A stretch of DNA of 64,000 bases from Neofusicoccum parvum. Its lineage: Eukaryota; Ascomycota; Dothideomycetes; Botryosphaeriales; Botryosphaeriaceae. The notes under the pieces were generated by a model that saw nothing but the letters and a program-made list of their open reading frames with translations, had not been told where the DNA came from and did not search any database. Made by a program: the position numbers and the translations under genes. Location: NCBI GenBank assembly GCA_020912385.1, contig CP087221.1, forward strand, positions 620,001 through 684,000, in the 5' to 3' direction. This document shows positions 32,307 to 42,520 of the stretch, piece after piece (the stretch's first letter is position 1; each line of letters begins with the position of its first letter).

Positions 32307-34934
32307 ATGCTCTCAGCGCGCCCGCTGCAGTCCGTCTGCACCGCCTGCCGCTCAAAATTACTAGCCACCACAGCCGCCCTCGATGCGAGCAGCAGGACGC
32401 TGTCGACCAGCAGCCGGACGAGCCTGCACAAGCGCATTCGATTGAGCCCGCCGCCGCACCACCACCGCCATCACCACCACGCGTCGTCGTCGTCGTCGCC
32501 GTCGTCGTCGCCATCGTCGCACCGCCGCTTCTCTACCACCAGCAGAACCCGCAACGAACACCCACCTCCATCGAGCAGCGCCGCCGCCACCGCCGCCGAC
32601 GGCACCGACCCCGCCCCGCCGCACCAACCGCCCCAGCACGCACAAGACCAGAGACACACGCGAGAGGATGGCATAGACGACGAGGGCGAGCACGACCGGC
32701 AGCACGCCGGGCCGCCGCCGCCGCCGCCGTCGCCCGCGCAGCTCGAGGCGGCCGCGCGCGGGGCCCGGCGCGCGTACGGCGACGTGCTGCCGGCGGGGCT
32801 GCTGTCGCGCGACGAGTTCGTCGTGTACGAGCGGCTGTACGGCGCGCCGCTGCGGGTGGCGTCGGCGGAGGAGCTCGCGGCCGAGGCGGCGGAGCCGGCG
32901 GCGGGGCACGAGGAGGTGGAGGAAGAGGAGGAGGGGGAGCGGTTGAGGGAGACGCTGTGGGTGGAGGGGAAGGGGGGGAGGTTGGAGGAGGTGGAGTTTT
33001 ATGCTGGGGCGCCGGAGGGGGGGAGGGTGGTGGGTGAGGGGGATGTGTTGGTAGGGGAGGAGGAGGAGCTGGCGGAGAGGATGGAGGGGTTGGAGGTGGA
33101 GGATGAGGAGGATGTGGGGGGGTTCTCGGCGGAGCAGATCAGGGCGCATCCACTGACGCTGGCGGGGAGGTTTGCCACGGCGCCGACGACGCTGCAGCTG
33201 CCGAAGAGGGAGTTTGTGGAGCCGGTGGCGGAGATTTTGGCCGCCGCGAACAAGAAGCATCTCTCGGAGGTTTCGCAGCGGGTGTTTGGTGGGAGTAGGT
33301 TGCCGCATTCGACGGCGACGCCTCGTCCGATGGGTGGAGAGCTGGTGCAGAAGCCTATCCCACTGGAGCCCGCGCAGACTTCTATGACGTCCATGGAGGG
33401 AGACTCGTACCTCGCGGCCATCATGCCTGGAACGTATGCCGCCGTCACGAGCATTCTTGTTGAGGTTCGCAAGCGTCTTGGGACCGACTGGATAGAAGGG
33501 CTCCTTAAGAGAGAAGGCGGTCCTCTTGTCCTCGACGTCAGCTCTGGCGGTGCAGCCGTTGTGGCCTGGCGCGAGATACTAAAGGCTGAGTGGGAGCGCA
33601 TGCAGGAAGCTTCCGGCGCCTCACAACCCAAGCCTGCTCCCACAGGAAAAGCCTCCGTCATCACCGGATCCGACACGATGCGCCGCCGCGCCGCCCAATT
33701 CCTCGAAAACACGACCTTCCTCCCCCGGCTCCCGGACCCCATCCTGCCCGGCGAGAAAGTCGGCCCCAAAGCCCGCAAGGTGTACGACATGATCATCGCG
33801 CCGCACTCCCTGTGGTCCATAAACGAAGACTACCTTCGCAAAGCCACCGTCCAAAAACTTTGGTCGCTGCTCGACCCGCGCGGCGGCGTGCTTGTCCTCA
33901 TGGAGAAGGGTCTCCCCCGCGGCTTCGAGGTCATCGCGGGCGCCCGCGCGCTCCTGCTCGACAACCACATCGCCAGCCCCGGCACCACGCACGTCGAGCC
34001 GCAGCCGCTCGGCCACCTCGACGCGTCGAACAGGGCAAGGGTGGCGAAGAAGGAGGAGGGCATGATCGTGGCGCCGTGCACGAACCATGCGGGCTGCCCG
34101 ATGTACACGATCCCGGGCATCAGCAGGAATAGGAAGGATTTCTGCTACTTCAAGCAGCGGTTCATCCGGCCGCCGTATCTGCAGCGGTTGCTGGGCGGAA
34201 AGGATCGGAATCATGAGGACGTGCAGTTCAGCTACCTGGCGGTAAGAAGAGGTGGCGACTTGAGGAAGGGAGAGGAGGGCTTGCTACAAGGAGATGAGGC
34301 TGTGCTGAGGGCGTTCGAGGGCCTGGGAGACAGGCATCGGAACCCGCTTGAGGAGATCGAGGAAGACGGAGAAGCGGAAGCCGAGGCGGCCGAGGAGCTC
34401 GCAGCCCAACCCGAGACGGCCGCAGAGCGGACGGCCGAAGAGTCGGCGCCTGCAGTGGAGGAACAGGAGGAGGAGCAGTGGGAGGACGAGGGCCGGATCA
34501 ACGAGCTGACGCTGTCGCTCCCCCGGCTCGTCCTGCCGCCGCTCAAGCGCCGCGGCCACGTCATCCTCGACGTGTGCACGCCGGCCGGGCGGCTGGAGCG
34601 CTGGACGGTGCCGCGCAGCTTCGGGCGGCAGGCGTACCGCGACGCGCGCAAGAGCCGGTGGGGCGACCTGTGGGCGCTGGGCGCGGCGACGCGGGTGCCG
34701 CGCACGGTGCGGCTGGGGCGGAAGGAGGACGCGAAGGCGGTGGGGCGCGTTATGGCGAGCGTGGTGCGGGACGAGGAGAAGAGGAAGCTGAGCAAGGCGG
34801 ATAAGAGGAGGTTGAAGAAGGAGAGGGGGGCCAGCTGGAAGAAGGGGAGGGAGACGAGGCGGATGGAGAGGGAGAGGAGGGATGGAGAGAGGAAGGTGAG
34901 GGAGGAGGATGGGGAGGGGGAGGGGGACGTTTGA
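32307..34934 (+). CDS. RSM22: Rsm22/METTL17-like mitochondrial ribosome assembly methyltransferase-fold protein
   Basis: One exon of 875 residues, started at the first ATG (MLSARPLQSVCTACRSKLLA), which reads as a mitochondrial presequence rich in Arg, Ser and Ala and poor in acids. A His- and Ser-run (HHHRHHHH, SSSSSPSSS) follows, then an acidic linker. The Rsm22 core starts near RAYGDVLPAGLLSRDEF. The methyltransferase-like part contains GPLVLDVSSGGAA and IIAPHSLW. A probable Fe-S cysteine set is C591, C597 and C613 (CTNHAGCPMY, DFCYFKQRF) with C757 in VILDVCTPAGRLERW. METTL17 homologs are mitoribosomal small-subunit assembly factors with a 4Fe-4S cluster (published family knowledge). The C-terminus is a Lys/Arg/Glu-rich coiled coil. 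Confidence 0.9.
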   Translation: MLSARPLQSVCTACRSKLLATTAALDASSRTLSTSSRTSLHKRIRLSPPPHHHRHHHHASSSSSPSSSPSSHRRFSTTSRTRNEHPPPSSSAAATAADGTDPAPPHQPPQHAQDQRHTREDGIDDEGEHDRQHAGPPPPPPSPAQLEAAARGARRAYGDVLPAGLLSRDEFVVYERLYGAPLRVASAEELAAEAAEPAAGHEEVEEEEEGERLRETLWVEGKGGRLEEVEFYAGAPEGGRVVGEGDVLVGEEEELAERMEGLEVEDEEDVGGFSAEQIRAHPLTLAGRFATAPTTLQLPKREFVEPVAEILAAANKKHLSEVSQRVFGGSRLPHSTATPRPMGGELVQKPIPLEPAQTSMTSMEGDSYLAAIMPGTYAAVTSILVEVRKRLGTDWIEGLLKREGGPLVLDVSSGGAAVVAWREILKAEWERMQEASGASQPKPAPTGKASVITGSDTMRRRAAQFLENTTFLPRLPDPILPGEKVGPKARKVYDMIIAPHSLWSINEDYLRKATVQKLWSLLDPRGGVLVLMEKGLPRGFEVIAGARALLLDNHIASPGTTHVEPQPLGHLDASNRARVAKKEEGMIVAPCTNHAGCPMYTIPGISRNRKDFCYFKQRFIRPPYLQRLLGGKDRNHEDVQFSYLAVRRGGDLRKGEEGLLQGDEAVLRAFEGLGDRHRNPLEEIEEDGEAEAEAAEELAAQPETAAERTAEESAPAVEEQEEEQWEDEGRINELTLSLPRLVLPPLKRRGHVILDVCTPAGRLERWTVPRSFGRQAYRDARKSRWGDLWALGAATRVPRTVRLGRKEDAKAVGRVMASVVRDEEKRKLSKADKRRLKKERGASWKKGRETRRMERERRDGERKVREEDGEGEGDV
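32481..32519 (+). repeat. RSM22: CGT/GTC trinucleotide microsatellite inside RSM22
   Basis: Near-perfect GTC/CGT triplets run through this stretch and encode a Ser-run directly after a His-run in the presequence-proximal linker. Triplet repeats in frame can change length without breaking the gene. Confidence 0.7.
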
Positions 34935-35339
34935 TTGAGGTTAATGTGAGGGAGCTTGAGGTGGTGTAGAATATGCTTGTATAAGAGATCTCGACTCCGT
35001 TTGTTGAAGAGGTCGAGACTGGCCGTAAGGGCGCGGTGACGGTCGTAATGAACACCACTCTGTTGAAAAAAACGAGCTTTATCATATGCTCTCAGAAATT
35101 TATTATGACCAGGCATGCTCAGACCGTCATCCATTATCGAAAAGTAGTACAAAAAGTTAATACGTAGGCAGTTGAGGCATCCGTCCGGATGGATTTAGTA
35201 TGTCTGTCACTCACATTTGCCCCAAGATGAATATTTCGCTTTACCCATGAAAGTATGTGCATGTTACCAAACTTTGCGAGCTAAGCTCGTATTCCCTGGA
35301 CCTGTTCCAAAGCGCAGCCAAATGAATAATTCGTAGGAC
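34935..35339. other. Intergenic between convergent RSM22 and HET gene
   Basis: The 3' ends of RSM22 (plus) and the HET gene (minus) meet here. The sequence is more A/T-rich than its surroundings and contains no supported gene. Confidence 0.5.
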
Positions 35340-36989
35340 TCAGAACTCAACGCGGTCTGTCGGGGATTCCTCCACATCGATGTCGACGACATGATACCTC
35401 CTCCCAAGATGTACATTTGTAGTCACATCCACTCGCACTATCTCCTTTCCTAGGTACATGTCACGTCCGGTGGCTTTCGGGTTGAACACCTTCTGCAGGT
35501 CCGTGAAGTCCGTTCCCGACGTCCATTGCGGTATCGCATCGACGCCCACGTCGCCCCTCGCTGACCCCAACAACACGGCAAATTTTGTGTTATCGACGCG
35601 CCGTGAGAAAACCACAGCACCAGCCAGCTTGTTGCCTGCCTTAGGAAAGCGGAAGATGACTTTGATGTCGCGCCAAACGGCACCGCGCCGTTCTGTCCGA
35701 GCCCATTGCAACGATACATTCGGGCTGATAAGGTCCTGCTCCGACGCGTAGTGCTTCCCTATTATCCTCCGGACCTTTGCGACCTCACAGAAAGCACTGT
35801 CAAGGTCATAGGGGGTGGGGTCTGTCCGCACCACGAGCATCTGCTCGACGTAGACGCCTTCCAGGACGCTGACGTTCTGGCGGAAGTAGAGCGTGCGGAT
35901 CGGGTCGCCTATGCGGGTTGTGAAGAGCATGTCGGTGCGGACGCGGGAGCACTGCTGCATGTTTGGGAATGTGTGGTCGCGCGAGGCACCTTCGCCGAAT
36001 ATGTTGAGGCCTACGCCCAACAACCGGCCGTGCTTCCAGGGTCGTCGGCAGCGGAGAGTGGCGATCCAGAAACCGCGGTCGTCTTTGCGCTGAACGCGGG
36101 ACATGCTTAGAGGGAGGGAGATGCGCAGCCCTCTGTTGGTTTTCACGAACGGCTCGGGATCCTCGAATCCGTAGTACGGCACGATGTTGCCCGAGTCGGC
36201 GAAGCAGGCGGGGTCCCTGGCGAGGAGGCCGTGGAGAGCGTCGGGCGGCGCCGTCTTGTCAACCCACGCGAACAGAGACTCGTCGTCGGAATCCTTCATG
36301 ATCTCCTCCTGCAGCCTGATGAACGCCTTCTCGCCCTCGCCGTAGATCATGGGCATGTTGACGTCGAAGAGACCCATGAGGCAGTAAGCAATGTCTTCCA
36401 CTCTCGAGGTCGCTCGTCTGGCTGCCCAAGACATCCTTTTCGCGACGCTGAGGGTCTGGGGGTCCTCGATCCCAGCCAACACGCCGACGTCGATGCCGGT
36501 GATCCTCGACAACTGCTTCCTCAGACCCACCTTGTGGCCCAGCTCGACCCAGCCTCGCGAGTAGAAGACCATGTTCATGGGCGCGATCAGCTCCTGGAGC
36601 GTCCAGCCTCGGGTGAACCAGTCGCTGTCGGCGAACGCCCGGTTCTTATAGGCATCGGTCTGATCTGGAACATCGGCGAGGTACGCGTAGCAGACGTCGG
36701 CCTTGCGGTACCAGGCGTACATGGAGTTGATTGATTCGGAGAGCTCGGCGCTGCTGCTCTTGTCGATGCAGCACGTGTCGATCCACACGTACTCGAGGCC
36801 GTCTTGCGCTGCCTGCTTGCATGCCAGCTCGATCTTTCTGTAGCCGGCCTTGAGGGTGGGCGGTTCATCATGAAAGTCCTCGAAAACGGCTTCCTCGTCC
36901 TGCCAGCGGTGGGACAGAATGGCATACGGAGGAATGGAAAGATCCGAGAAAGACGCTAGTTTGCGTGTCTGTGTGTTCAAGAGGCGCAT
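35340..36989 (-). CDS. HET-domain protein 1 (heterokaryon incompatibility type)
   Basis: A single exon of 549 residues beginning MRLLNTQTRKLASFSDLSIP, the usual opening of this large class. The HET domain spans about residues 20-220. Signatures seen are PPYAILSHRWQDEEAVFEDF, YRKIELACKQAAQDGLEYVW, IDTCCIDKSSSAELSESIN, SMYAWYRKADVCYAYLADV and WFTRGWTLQELIAP. A conserved LMGLFDVNMPMIYGEGEKAF segment follows. HET domains (TIR-related fold) trigger cell death when partners mismatch in hyphal fusion; which of the many HET genes are true incompatibility genes cannot be told from sequence. The C-terminal 300 residues have no recognised domain. It is divergent from the GH20 gene, with 896 bp between start codons. 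Confidence 0.9.
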   Translation of the reverse strand: MRLLNTQTRKLASFSDLSIPPYAILSHRWQDEEAVFEDFHDEPPTLKAGYRKIELACKQAAQDGLEYVWIDTCCIDKSSSAELSESINSMYAWYRKADVCYAYLADVPDQTDAYKNRAFADSDWFTRGWTLQELIAPMNMVFYSRGWVELGHKVGLRKQLSRITGIDVGVLAGIEDPQTLSVAKRMSWAARRATSRVEDIAYCLMGLFDVNMPMIYGEGEKAFIRLQEEIMKDSDDESLFAWVDKTAPPDALHGLLARDPACFADSGNIVPYYGFEDPEPFVKTNRGLRISLPLSMSRVQRKDDRGFWIATLRCRRPWKHGRLLGVGLNIFGEGASRDHTFPNMQQCSRVRTDMLFTTRIGDPIRTLYFRQNVSVLEGVYVEQMLVVRTDPTPYDLDSAFCEVAKVRRIIGKHYASEQDLISPNVSLQWARTERRGAVWRDIKVIFRFPKAGNKLAGAVVFSRRVDNTKFAVLLGSARGDVGVDAIPQWTSGTDFTDLQKVFNPKATGRDMYLGKEIVRVDVTTNVHLGRRYHVVDIDVEESPTDRVEF

Positions 36990-37885
36990 GGCGAAGTTTA
37001 GCGAAAGGCTGTGTGAGGGAGGGGCCTGTAGGCAGCATCGCTTCTGTCGCCTTGATGGGCACCTTAGTCATCGACATCCTTGCCGGGCTCAATTGGGGGC
37101 CGCTGTAAGTACTGCAGATCACTGATGCAGCCGACGACCATTGCGAAGAACGCACGGCCGAAGTGGGTTGAGCATGTTTGGTCATGATAAGTCTCTGATA
37201 ACTTATGACGAAGCTACGCGGTTGGTTCAGATAGTATTGCGAAGCATGCTTCCCCCCCTTATGCGCAGTTGAAGCACTCGTCCGGACGCGATATGCAGAT
37301 AAACAGATGCGGAACTTAGCTAGACGAATGCTGCAACCACCTGCATGTAAAGATGTTGCAAAGAGTTCTGAACCAACATAGTAGAGAGTACTCCCTGGGA
37401 GAGGACGCGGTCAATGCAGATCCAATTGCCATTCTGGGTCGAGTGCATTTGCGGCTCAAAATGTTTTAGATAGCTGGGTGGCACAACTGTTTAAGCTATA
37501 CACAGTGTGTAACGACATTTAATTGGCTTCTGTTCAACATGTTCTCGTGCTGGGCATATGTCGAAGAAGTGAGGAGGCCAAGACAGTCTCGGATACTCAC
37601 CGACTTTCCCGATCTCCTCCTCTCATCTCCGGTTTCGCTACTCAGAGGAGGTCCTTCAACAACGAGGAGCCTGTACCTTGTAGCAGACTGTCAGGGCTTG
37701 ATGCCACGTCCGCGTGGGGGTACTTCGTAAGGCGTGGGGTTGCACAGGGAGGTAGCAGCGTCGATAAGCCGCTCCGGACAGGGTTGTATTCCGGGCATGC
37801 GGGGAGTGGGGGAACGATCGGCATCCCTGAGCTAAAACCTGCAAACAAACGCGCAGAACCCGGGCCTCACCTCCAGGCAATCACC
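36990..37885. other. Divergent intergenic region between HET gene 1 and GH20
   Basis: Both promoters lie here. The GH20 frame stays open for 121 codons upstream of its signal peptide, but that extension has no leader character and is treated as untranslated. Confidence 0.5.
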
Positions 37886-40036
37886 ATGAGGCCAATCCTC
37901 GCGCTCCTCGCTGGAGCGGTGCTGGCATCGGCGCTGCAACTGCTGCCGCCAGCAACCTCGACGCTCAGCAATTCCTCGGCCGGCGGACCATTCGACCTCG
38001 CATCCATTCCCAAGACCATCTACATTGACCGCGCGTTTGCGTCAGTTGCTGACTCGGAGGGCTTGACGTTGATTCCGCCCACGGCCTATGCATTTGCGCA
38101 AACTTTCTCCCAGGATCTGTCCCAGCTCACCGGTTCCAATTGGACTCTGCAGCTCGTCGACGGCCGTCCTACCAATGGCCGGGGCATCTTCCTCGGTGGC
38201 CCGAGCGGCAATTCGGCCCAGCTGGCTTACGAAAACGGCACGCCTACGGAAGAGGGCTACGAGCTCACCGTCTCCAGCAACCGCGTCTACATCGGCGGTG
38301 CGGGTGCCCGGGGCATGTGGTGGGGAACGCGCACGCTTCTCCAGCAGATCCTCGTCTCTAACGGCAGCATTCCCGCGACCCATCTCGTCGACGCTCCAGC
38401 ATACGCTACCCGTGGTTTCATGTTGGACGCTGGCCGAAAGTGGTACTCGCCGTCGTTCCTGAAAGAGCTGTGCACGTACGCCTCCTTCTTCAAGCTCTCC
38501 GAGTTCCACTACCACCTCAGCGACAACTACCCGCTGAACCGGGGCCGGAATGAGACATGGACCGACGTCTACTCCCACTTCTCTCTTCTACCTGAAGACG
38601 AGTCCCTGCATGGTATCATCGAGCGACCTAACGAGACCCTCTCTCGCACCGACTTTGCCGATTTCCAGCAGCACTGTGCGTCCCGTGGTGTGACGGTGAT
38701 CCCGGAGATCGAGGCACCGGGCCACTGCTTGTACCTGACAAAGTGGAAGCCAGAGATGGCGCTGGACAAGAAGGACCTGCTCAATCTCTCCCACCCGGAG
38801 GCAATCCCCACCGTCAAGAGCATCTGGGCGGAGTTTCTGCCGTGGTTCGAGACGAAGGAAGTGCACATCGGCGCCGACGAGTATGATTCAACGCTTGCGG
38901 ACGACTACATCACCTTCGTGAACGAGATGTCCGACTTCATCAACTCCACCTCCGGCAAGAAAATCCGCATCTGGGGAACCGAAGAACCGTCCGAGAACCT
39001 CACCATTTCCAAAGACGTCATCATCCAGCACTGGCAATACGGCCAGTCCGACCCCATCGCCCTGCAGGCCGACGGCTACGACATCATCAACTCTGAAGAC
39101 TGGTGGGCGTACATGTCCCTCAAGAACGACCACATGCCCATCAACCCGGCGCCGTACCCGCAATTCTTCAACGAAACCCGCGTGCTCAACTTCGCCAACC
39201 AGCCCGGCTGGCAGTGGACGCCCGCCGACTACAACCCGGTCAACACGACGCTCCAGCTGCCCGCCGGCGCGCGCGGCAACAAAGGCGCCATCCTCGCCGC
39301 CTGGAACGACAACGGGCCCGACGCCACCACCCAGCTGGAAGCCTACTACGCCATGCGCCGCGGCATCCCCCTCACCGGCGCGCGCGCCTGGAGCGGATCC
39401 CGGGGGCCCGCCCTCCCCTCCTCCTCCACCTTCTCCGCCGCCGTCGACTTCTTCTCGCCGCGCATCCCCGGCCAGAACCTCGACCGCAGGATCCCAACCA
39501 CGAACAACTCCACCACCGTCCTCGACTGGACCCGCGCCCCCACCGACCCCGACATAGTCGACCTGGGTCTGGGGAGCCTGGGCATGAACCACACGCTGCG
39601 CCTGTCCGCGCGCGGCCCGTTCGCCCTGCGCGGCCCGGACACGGCGCTCGCGCTGGCCGCCGACGGCGCGCTGACCTTCTCCACCACCGACGGCTGGGCC
39701 TATCCGCTGCGCGCCGTGGCGGCGGCCGACGCGCTGGCGCTCGACCCGGGGCAGCCGGGCCGCGTGTGGGTCAACGCGACGGCGTCGACGCATGCGGTGG
39801 TGCGGGTTGGGGTGCCGGCGGAGGTGGTGGTGGTGACGGAGGTGCTGGGCGGGAGCAGGGTGTGGGTTGATGGGGTGTTTGTGGGGAGGTTTGAGGTTTT
39901 TGTGTATGGTGGGCGGAATACGCAGTTTAGTTGGAGTCAGATGGCGTTTGTGGCGCCGTTGGGGAGGGTGGAGGGGAGCGGGTTGGTGGGGGTGAGGGCG
40001 GTGGGTGGGGTGGAGGGGCTGGGGATGCGGGTGTAG
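37886..40036 (+). CDS. Secreted GH20 beta-N-acetylhexosaminidase
   Basis: One exon of 716 residues from the ATG at 37886 (TCACCATGAG). MRPILALLAGAVLASALQ is a clear signal peptide. The GH20 N-terminal alpha/beta domain (residues ~45-160) leads to the barrel entry (GARGMWWGTRTLLQQIL, YATRGFMLDAGRKWYSPSFL). The catalytic Asp-Glu pair is D331-E332 in KEVHIGADEYDS. Other barrel motifs are FHYHLSDNYP, VTVIPEIEAPGHC and IIQHWQYG. Many NxS/T sites fit a secreted glycoprotein. A ~170-residue C-terminal beta-rich extension follows the barrel. These enzymes release N-acetylhexosamine from chitin fragments, glycans or peptidoglycan-like polymers; the exact substrate is unknown. HET genes flank it on both sides. 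Confidence 0.87.
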   Translation: MRPILALLAGAVLASALQLLPPATSTLSNSSAGGPFDLASIPKTIYIDRAFASVADSEGLTLIPPTAYAFAQTFSQDLSQLTGSNWTLQLVDGRPTNGRGIFLGGPSGNSAQLAYENGTPTEEGYELTVSSNRVYIGGAGARGMWWGTRTLLQQILVSNGSIPATHLVDAPAYATRGFMLDAGRKWYSPSFLKELCTYASFFKLSEFHYHLSDNYPLNRGRNETWTDVYSHFSLLPEDESLHGIIERPNETLSRTDFADFQQHCASRGVTVIPEIEAPGHCLYLTKWKPEMALDKKDLLNLSHPEAIPTVKSIWAEFLPWFETKEVHIGADEYDSTLADDYITFVNEMSDFINSTSGKKIRIWGTEEPSENLTISKDVIIQHWQYGQSDPIALQADGYDIINSEDWWAYMSLKNDHMPINPAPYPQFFNETRVLNFANQPGWQWTPADYNPVNTTLQLPAGARGNKGAILAAWNDNGPDATTQLEAYYAMRRGIPLTGARAWSGSRGPALPSSSTFSAAVDFFSPRIPGQNLDRRIPTTNNSTTVLDWTRAPTDPDIVDLGLGSLGMNHTLRLSARGPFALRGPDTALALAADGALTFSTTDGWAYPLRAVAAADALALDPGQPGRVWVNATASTHAVVRVGVPAEVVVVTEVLGGSRVWVDGVFVGRFEVFVYGGRNTQFSWSQMAFVAPLGRVEGSGLVGVRAVGGVEGLGMRV

Positions 40037-40663
40037 GGGTGGCGGTTGGTGCGGCTTGACGGCTCCTGCAAGTGTAGGCCTCTTGTGTGTGGTCTAGATG
40101 TGAGTAGGAGGCCACGTAGGCTATGCGGTAGTACAAAGAGCAAGGTCATTGATAGGTGTGTGCTGCAAGGCTGAATTCTGCCTGGTGTCGTAGATGCGGG
40201 CGGCGTTCGCAAAGCATTGGCGTCCTGCAATGACCTCAGAAAAGCTGCGTGTGGCTACAGGAGCCTCGGGTCAGTCGCCAATCACAAATGACTTTCACCA
40301 CGTCGCAGAGCGCGGTTTACGCTGTACGCGTCCAGCCTTGCAATACGCCTCATGGTCTTCTTGGCTGGCTAACGGACAAGGATGTCGCTGACGGATAGAA
40401 CTGTGCAGATAAGAAGACCAAGGCCCGCATCTTTTTCTCTTTCTCTCGCCAAACCTCACTTTTGCAACCCCCTTGTGCGTTTCACACAGCCGTATTATCC
40501 ACGCTTCCGTATGCAAAGCAACCTTTGATAAACAGTATGCGCTCGCGGGCTACTATTTTCGGTCATGCTGCAGATGATCTAATCTTGAACTCTAGTCTTT
40601 TACACGCTGTGGCCCCAACCTCACTTCGTTGGAAACCCAGAGACACTTTCGGAGACGAAACAA
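40037..40663. other. Intergenic between GH20 and HET gene 2
   Basis: No gene is seen in this interval; it serves as the 3' region of GH20 and the promoter of the second HET gene, both on the plus strand. Confidence 0.5.
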
Positions 40664-42520
40664 ATGAAGAGATGGCGGAGACAAAAACTTAAAAAGAAAC
40701 GCCAGAGGCAACGTGTAAGGAACCGAAGGGATCCGTTCTACCGCTACCGCCCCCTCAAAGATGAGAAAAGCAACATCCGTCTCATCGAGCTTCTACCTGG
40801 TGCCTGGGACGACCGCATTCACTGCAGTCTTCACATGCAAAACTCCCGTCCCTTCCCTCGATATGAAGCAATCTCGTATTGTTGGGGAAACCCAAAGAAG
40901 ACGCGGAAAATCATTTGCAACGGAAAGTCCCTCAAGATCACGCAGAATCTCAGATGCGCCCTCCAGCAACTCAGGCTCCCGACCAAATCTAGATTTCTAT
41001 GGGCAGACGCTATCTGCATCAACCAACAAGACGACAAGGAGCGAGGACACCAGGTCATGCAGATGGGCGCTATCTTCAGTGAAGCAGAAACGGTCCTCGT
41101 ATGGCTCGGACGAGGAACTAACACAGATGCTCCGGCGGTATTCCAATTAATCGAATCTCTGCAGCCAATACTGGAAGGATTGAAGAACCCAAGGGACGTC
41201 GGAGACAGTGAAAAAATCAAAAATTTCCTTGACCAATCGCCAAGAGAGACCTGGGCTAAGCTTGGCGAATTGCTCTGTTATCCATGGTTTCGACGGATAT
41301 GGGTCACGCAGGAAGTTGGTCTAGCCGCCAAAGCAACGCTGATCTGCGGCAACGCCACAATCTGCTGGGAGACTTTCTCAATGACGTGTGCCTTCCTTCG
41401 ATCCAGACGTGATATTATGATTCCAGTTGGGATTGATACCCGAAAGTTCGCAGTACTGGATCGTGTCGACAATATGCAGCGGATGGACTTTAAAGACGGG
41501 AAACGTAGAGGCATCATCGATATCTTGAAAATGAGCTGGAAATTCAAGAGTACGGATCCTCACGATAAAATCTACGCACTCCTTGGGCATCCGGCTTTCA
41601 AACAGGCCTGCCAGAACCTGTCCCTGGAATCTTTTGTGTCTATCGAGTATTCCAGATCCGTTTTCGACACTTACTTGGAAGTTTCCCGGAGACTTCTGGA
41701 TGGTCCTAGGCCTCTCTGTCTACTCTCTTTTGTCGTAAACGATCCAGGAGAACTAGATAGTGCCAGGGAGGACTTCATTTCATGGGTACCTCAATGGGAT
41801 TGCCAATGTGTCAACTCAATGATTGGATATCCTAGGCACATCCATCGTGCCAGTGCGTCATCAATGCCCAATTTCTCAGTAGGGATGCGCACAATCTCTC
41901 TGCACGGGACTCCAATTGTTCAATCTATCCAGTGCTTTGAGGTTTTTGAAGGGGATTATTTCAAGTGGAAAGGCGTGGAGTTGCGGGCGTATCTCAAGCC
42001 AAAGGTCCTTAGCTTCATCTGGCCAAAACTCAAGGATATTGTGAGCAAGAAGAAAGAGGAGGAAATCTTCCAAGATCTTTGTAGTACGATCAACGCCGGA
42101 GGGGTTTTGGGATCAACAGGTACAACACTACCAGCAGTCACGGCAACTGAGCGACTGGCTGACCTATTCGCTTACTTTTGCGCTATCGACATCTCTCTGT
42201 CGTTTGACGATGACTTCCATAGGAGTTTACCAAAGGACGGAGATCTTTTCAGATTTGCTAGTACTACTAGAATTTGTAGAACCCGCCGTCTTTTCGTTAC
42301 TGAGGAAGGACACATGGGGTTGGGACCAGCTGCTATGAAGCCAGGAGATCTCGTCTGCATTTTCTTCGGCACCGACACTCCTTTCATTATCCGTAAGAAA
42401 CCAGGGACCGACAACTACTGGCTCTGTGGAGAATGCTACGTCAAGGGATTGATGAATGGAGAGGCAATGGCGATGTTGGATGAGGGGAAGTTGAAGGAAG
42501 AGGTTTTCACTTTGGTTTGA
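40664..42520 (+). CDS. HET-domain protein 2 (heterokaryon incompatibility type)
   Basis: One exon of 618 residues. It starts with an intensely basic stretch (KRWRRQKLKKKRQRQRVRNR) that could act as a nuclear signal. FYRYRPLKDEKSNIRLIELL and RYEAISYCWGNPKKTRKIIC then open the HET domain. FLWADAICINQQDDKERGHQ, AIFSEAETVLVWLGRGT and YPWFRRIWVTQEVGLA complete it (residues ~30-240). This is the SYCWG subtype, distinct from the SHRW subtype of HET gene 1, so the two are not a recent duplication. A middle segment contains the usual YALLGHPAF, and the C-terminus has the common GLGPAAMKPGDLVCIFFGTD module. Role in allorecognition or another stress response is not decidable from sequence. Confidence 0.9.
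   Translation: MKRWRRQKLKKKRQRQRVRNRRDPFYRYRPLKDEKSNIRLIELLPGAWDDRIHCSLHMQNSRPFPRYEAISYCWGNPKKTRKIICNGKSLKITQNLRCALQQLRLPTKSRFLWADAICINQQDDKERGHQVMQMGAIFSEAETVLVWLGRGTNTDAPAVFQLIESLQPILEGLKNPRDVGDSEKIKNFLDQSPRETWAKLGELLCYPWFRRIWVTQEVGLAAKATLICGNATICWETFSMTCAFLRSRRDIMIPVGIDTRKFAVLDRVDNMQRMDFKDGKRRGIIDILKMSWKFKSTDPHDKIYALLGHPAFKQACQNLSLESFVSIEYSRSVFDTYLEVSRRLLDGPRPLCLLSFVVNDPGELDSAREDFISWVPQWDCQCVNSMIGYPRHIHRASASSMPNFSVGMRTISLHGTPIVQSIQCFEVFEGDYFKWKGVELRAYLKPKVLSFIWPKLKDIVSKKKEEEIFQDLCSTINAGGVLGSTGTTLPAVTATERLADLFAYFCAIDISLSFDDDFHRSLPKDGDLFRFASTTRICRTRRLFVTEEGHMGLGPAAMKPGDLVCIFFGTDTPFIIRKKPGTDNYWLCGECYVKGLMNGEAMAMLDEGKLKEEVFTLV

Noticed and set aside
37523..37885. 121-codon N-terminal extension of GH20
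   Set aside because: Would place the signal peptide inside the protein; no leader features and poor start context.
38888..39793. 301-codon minus-strand frame
   Set aside because: GC-driven antisense reading of the GH20 gene.
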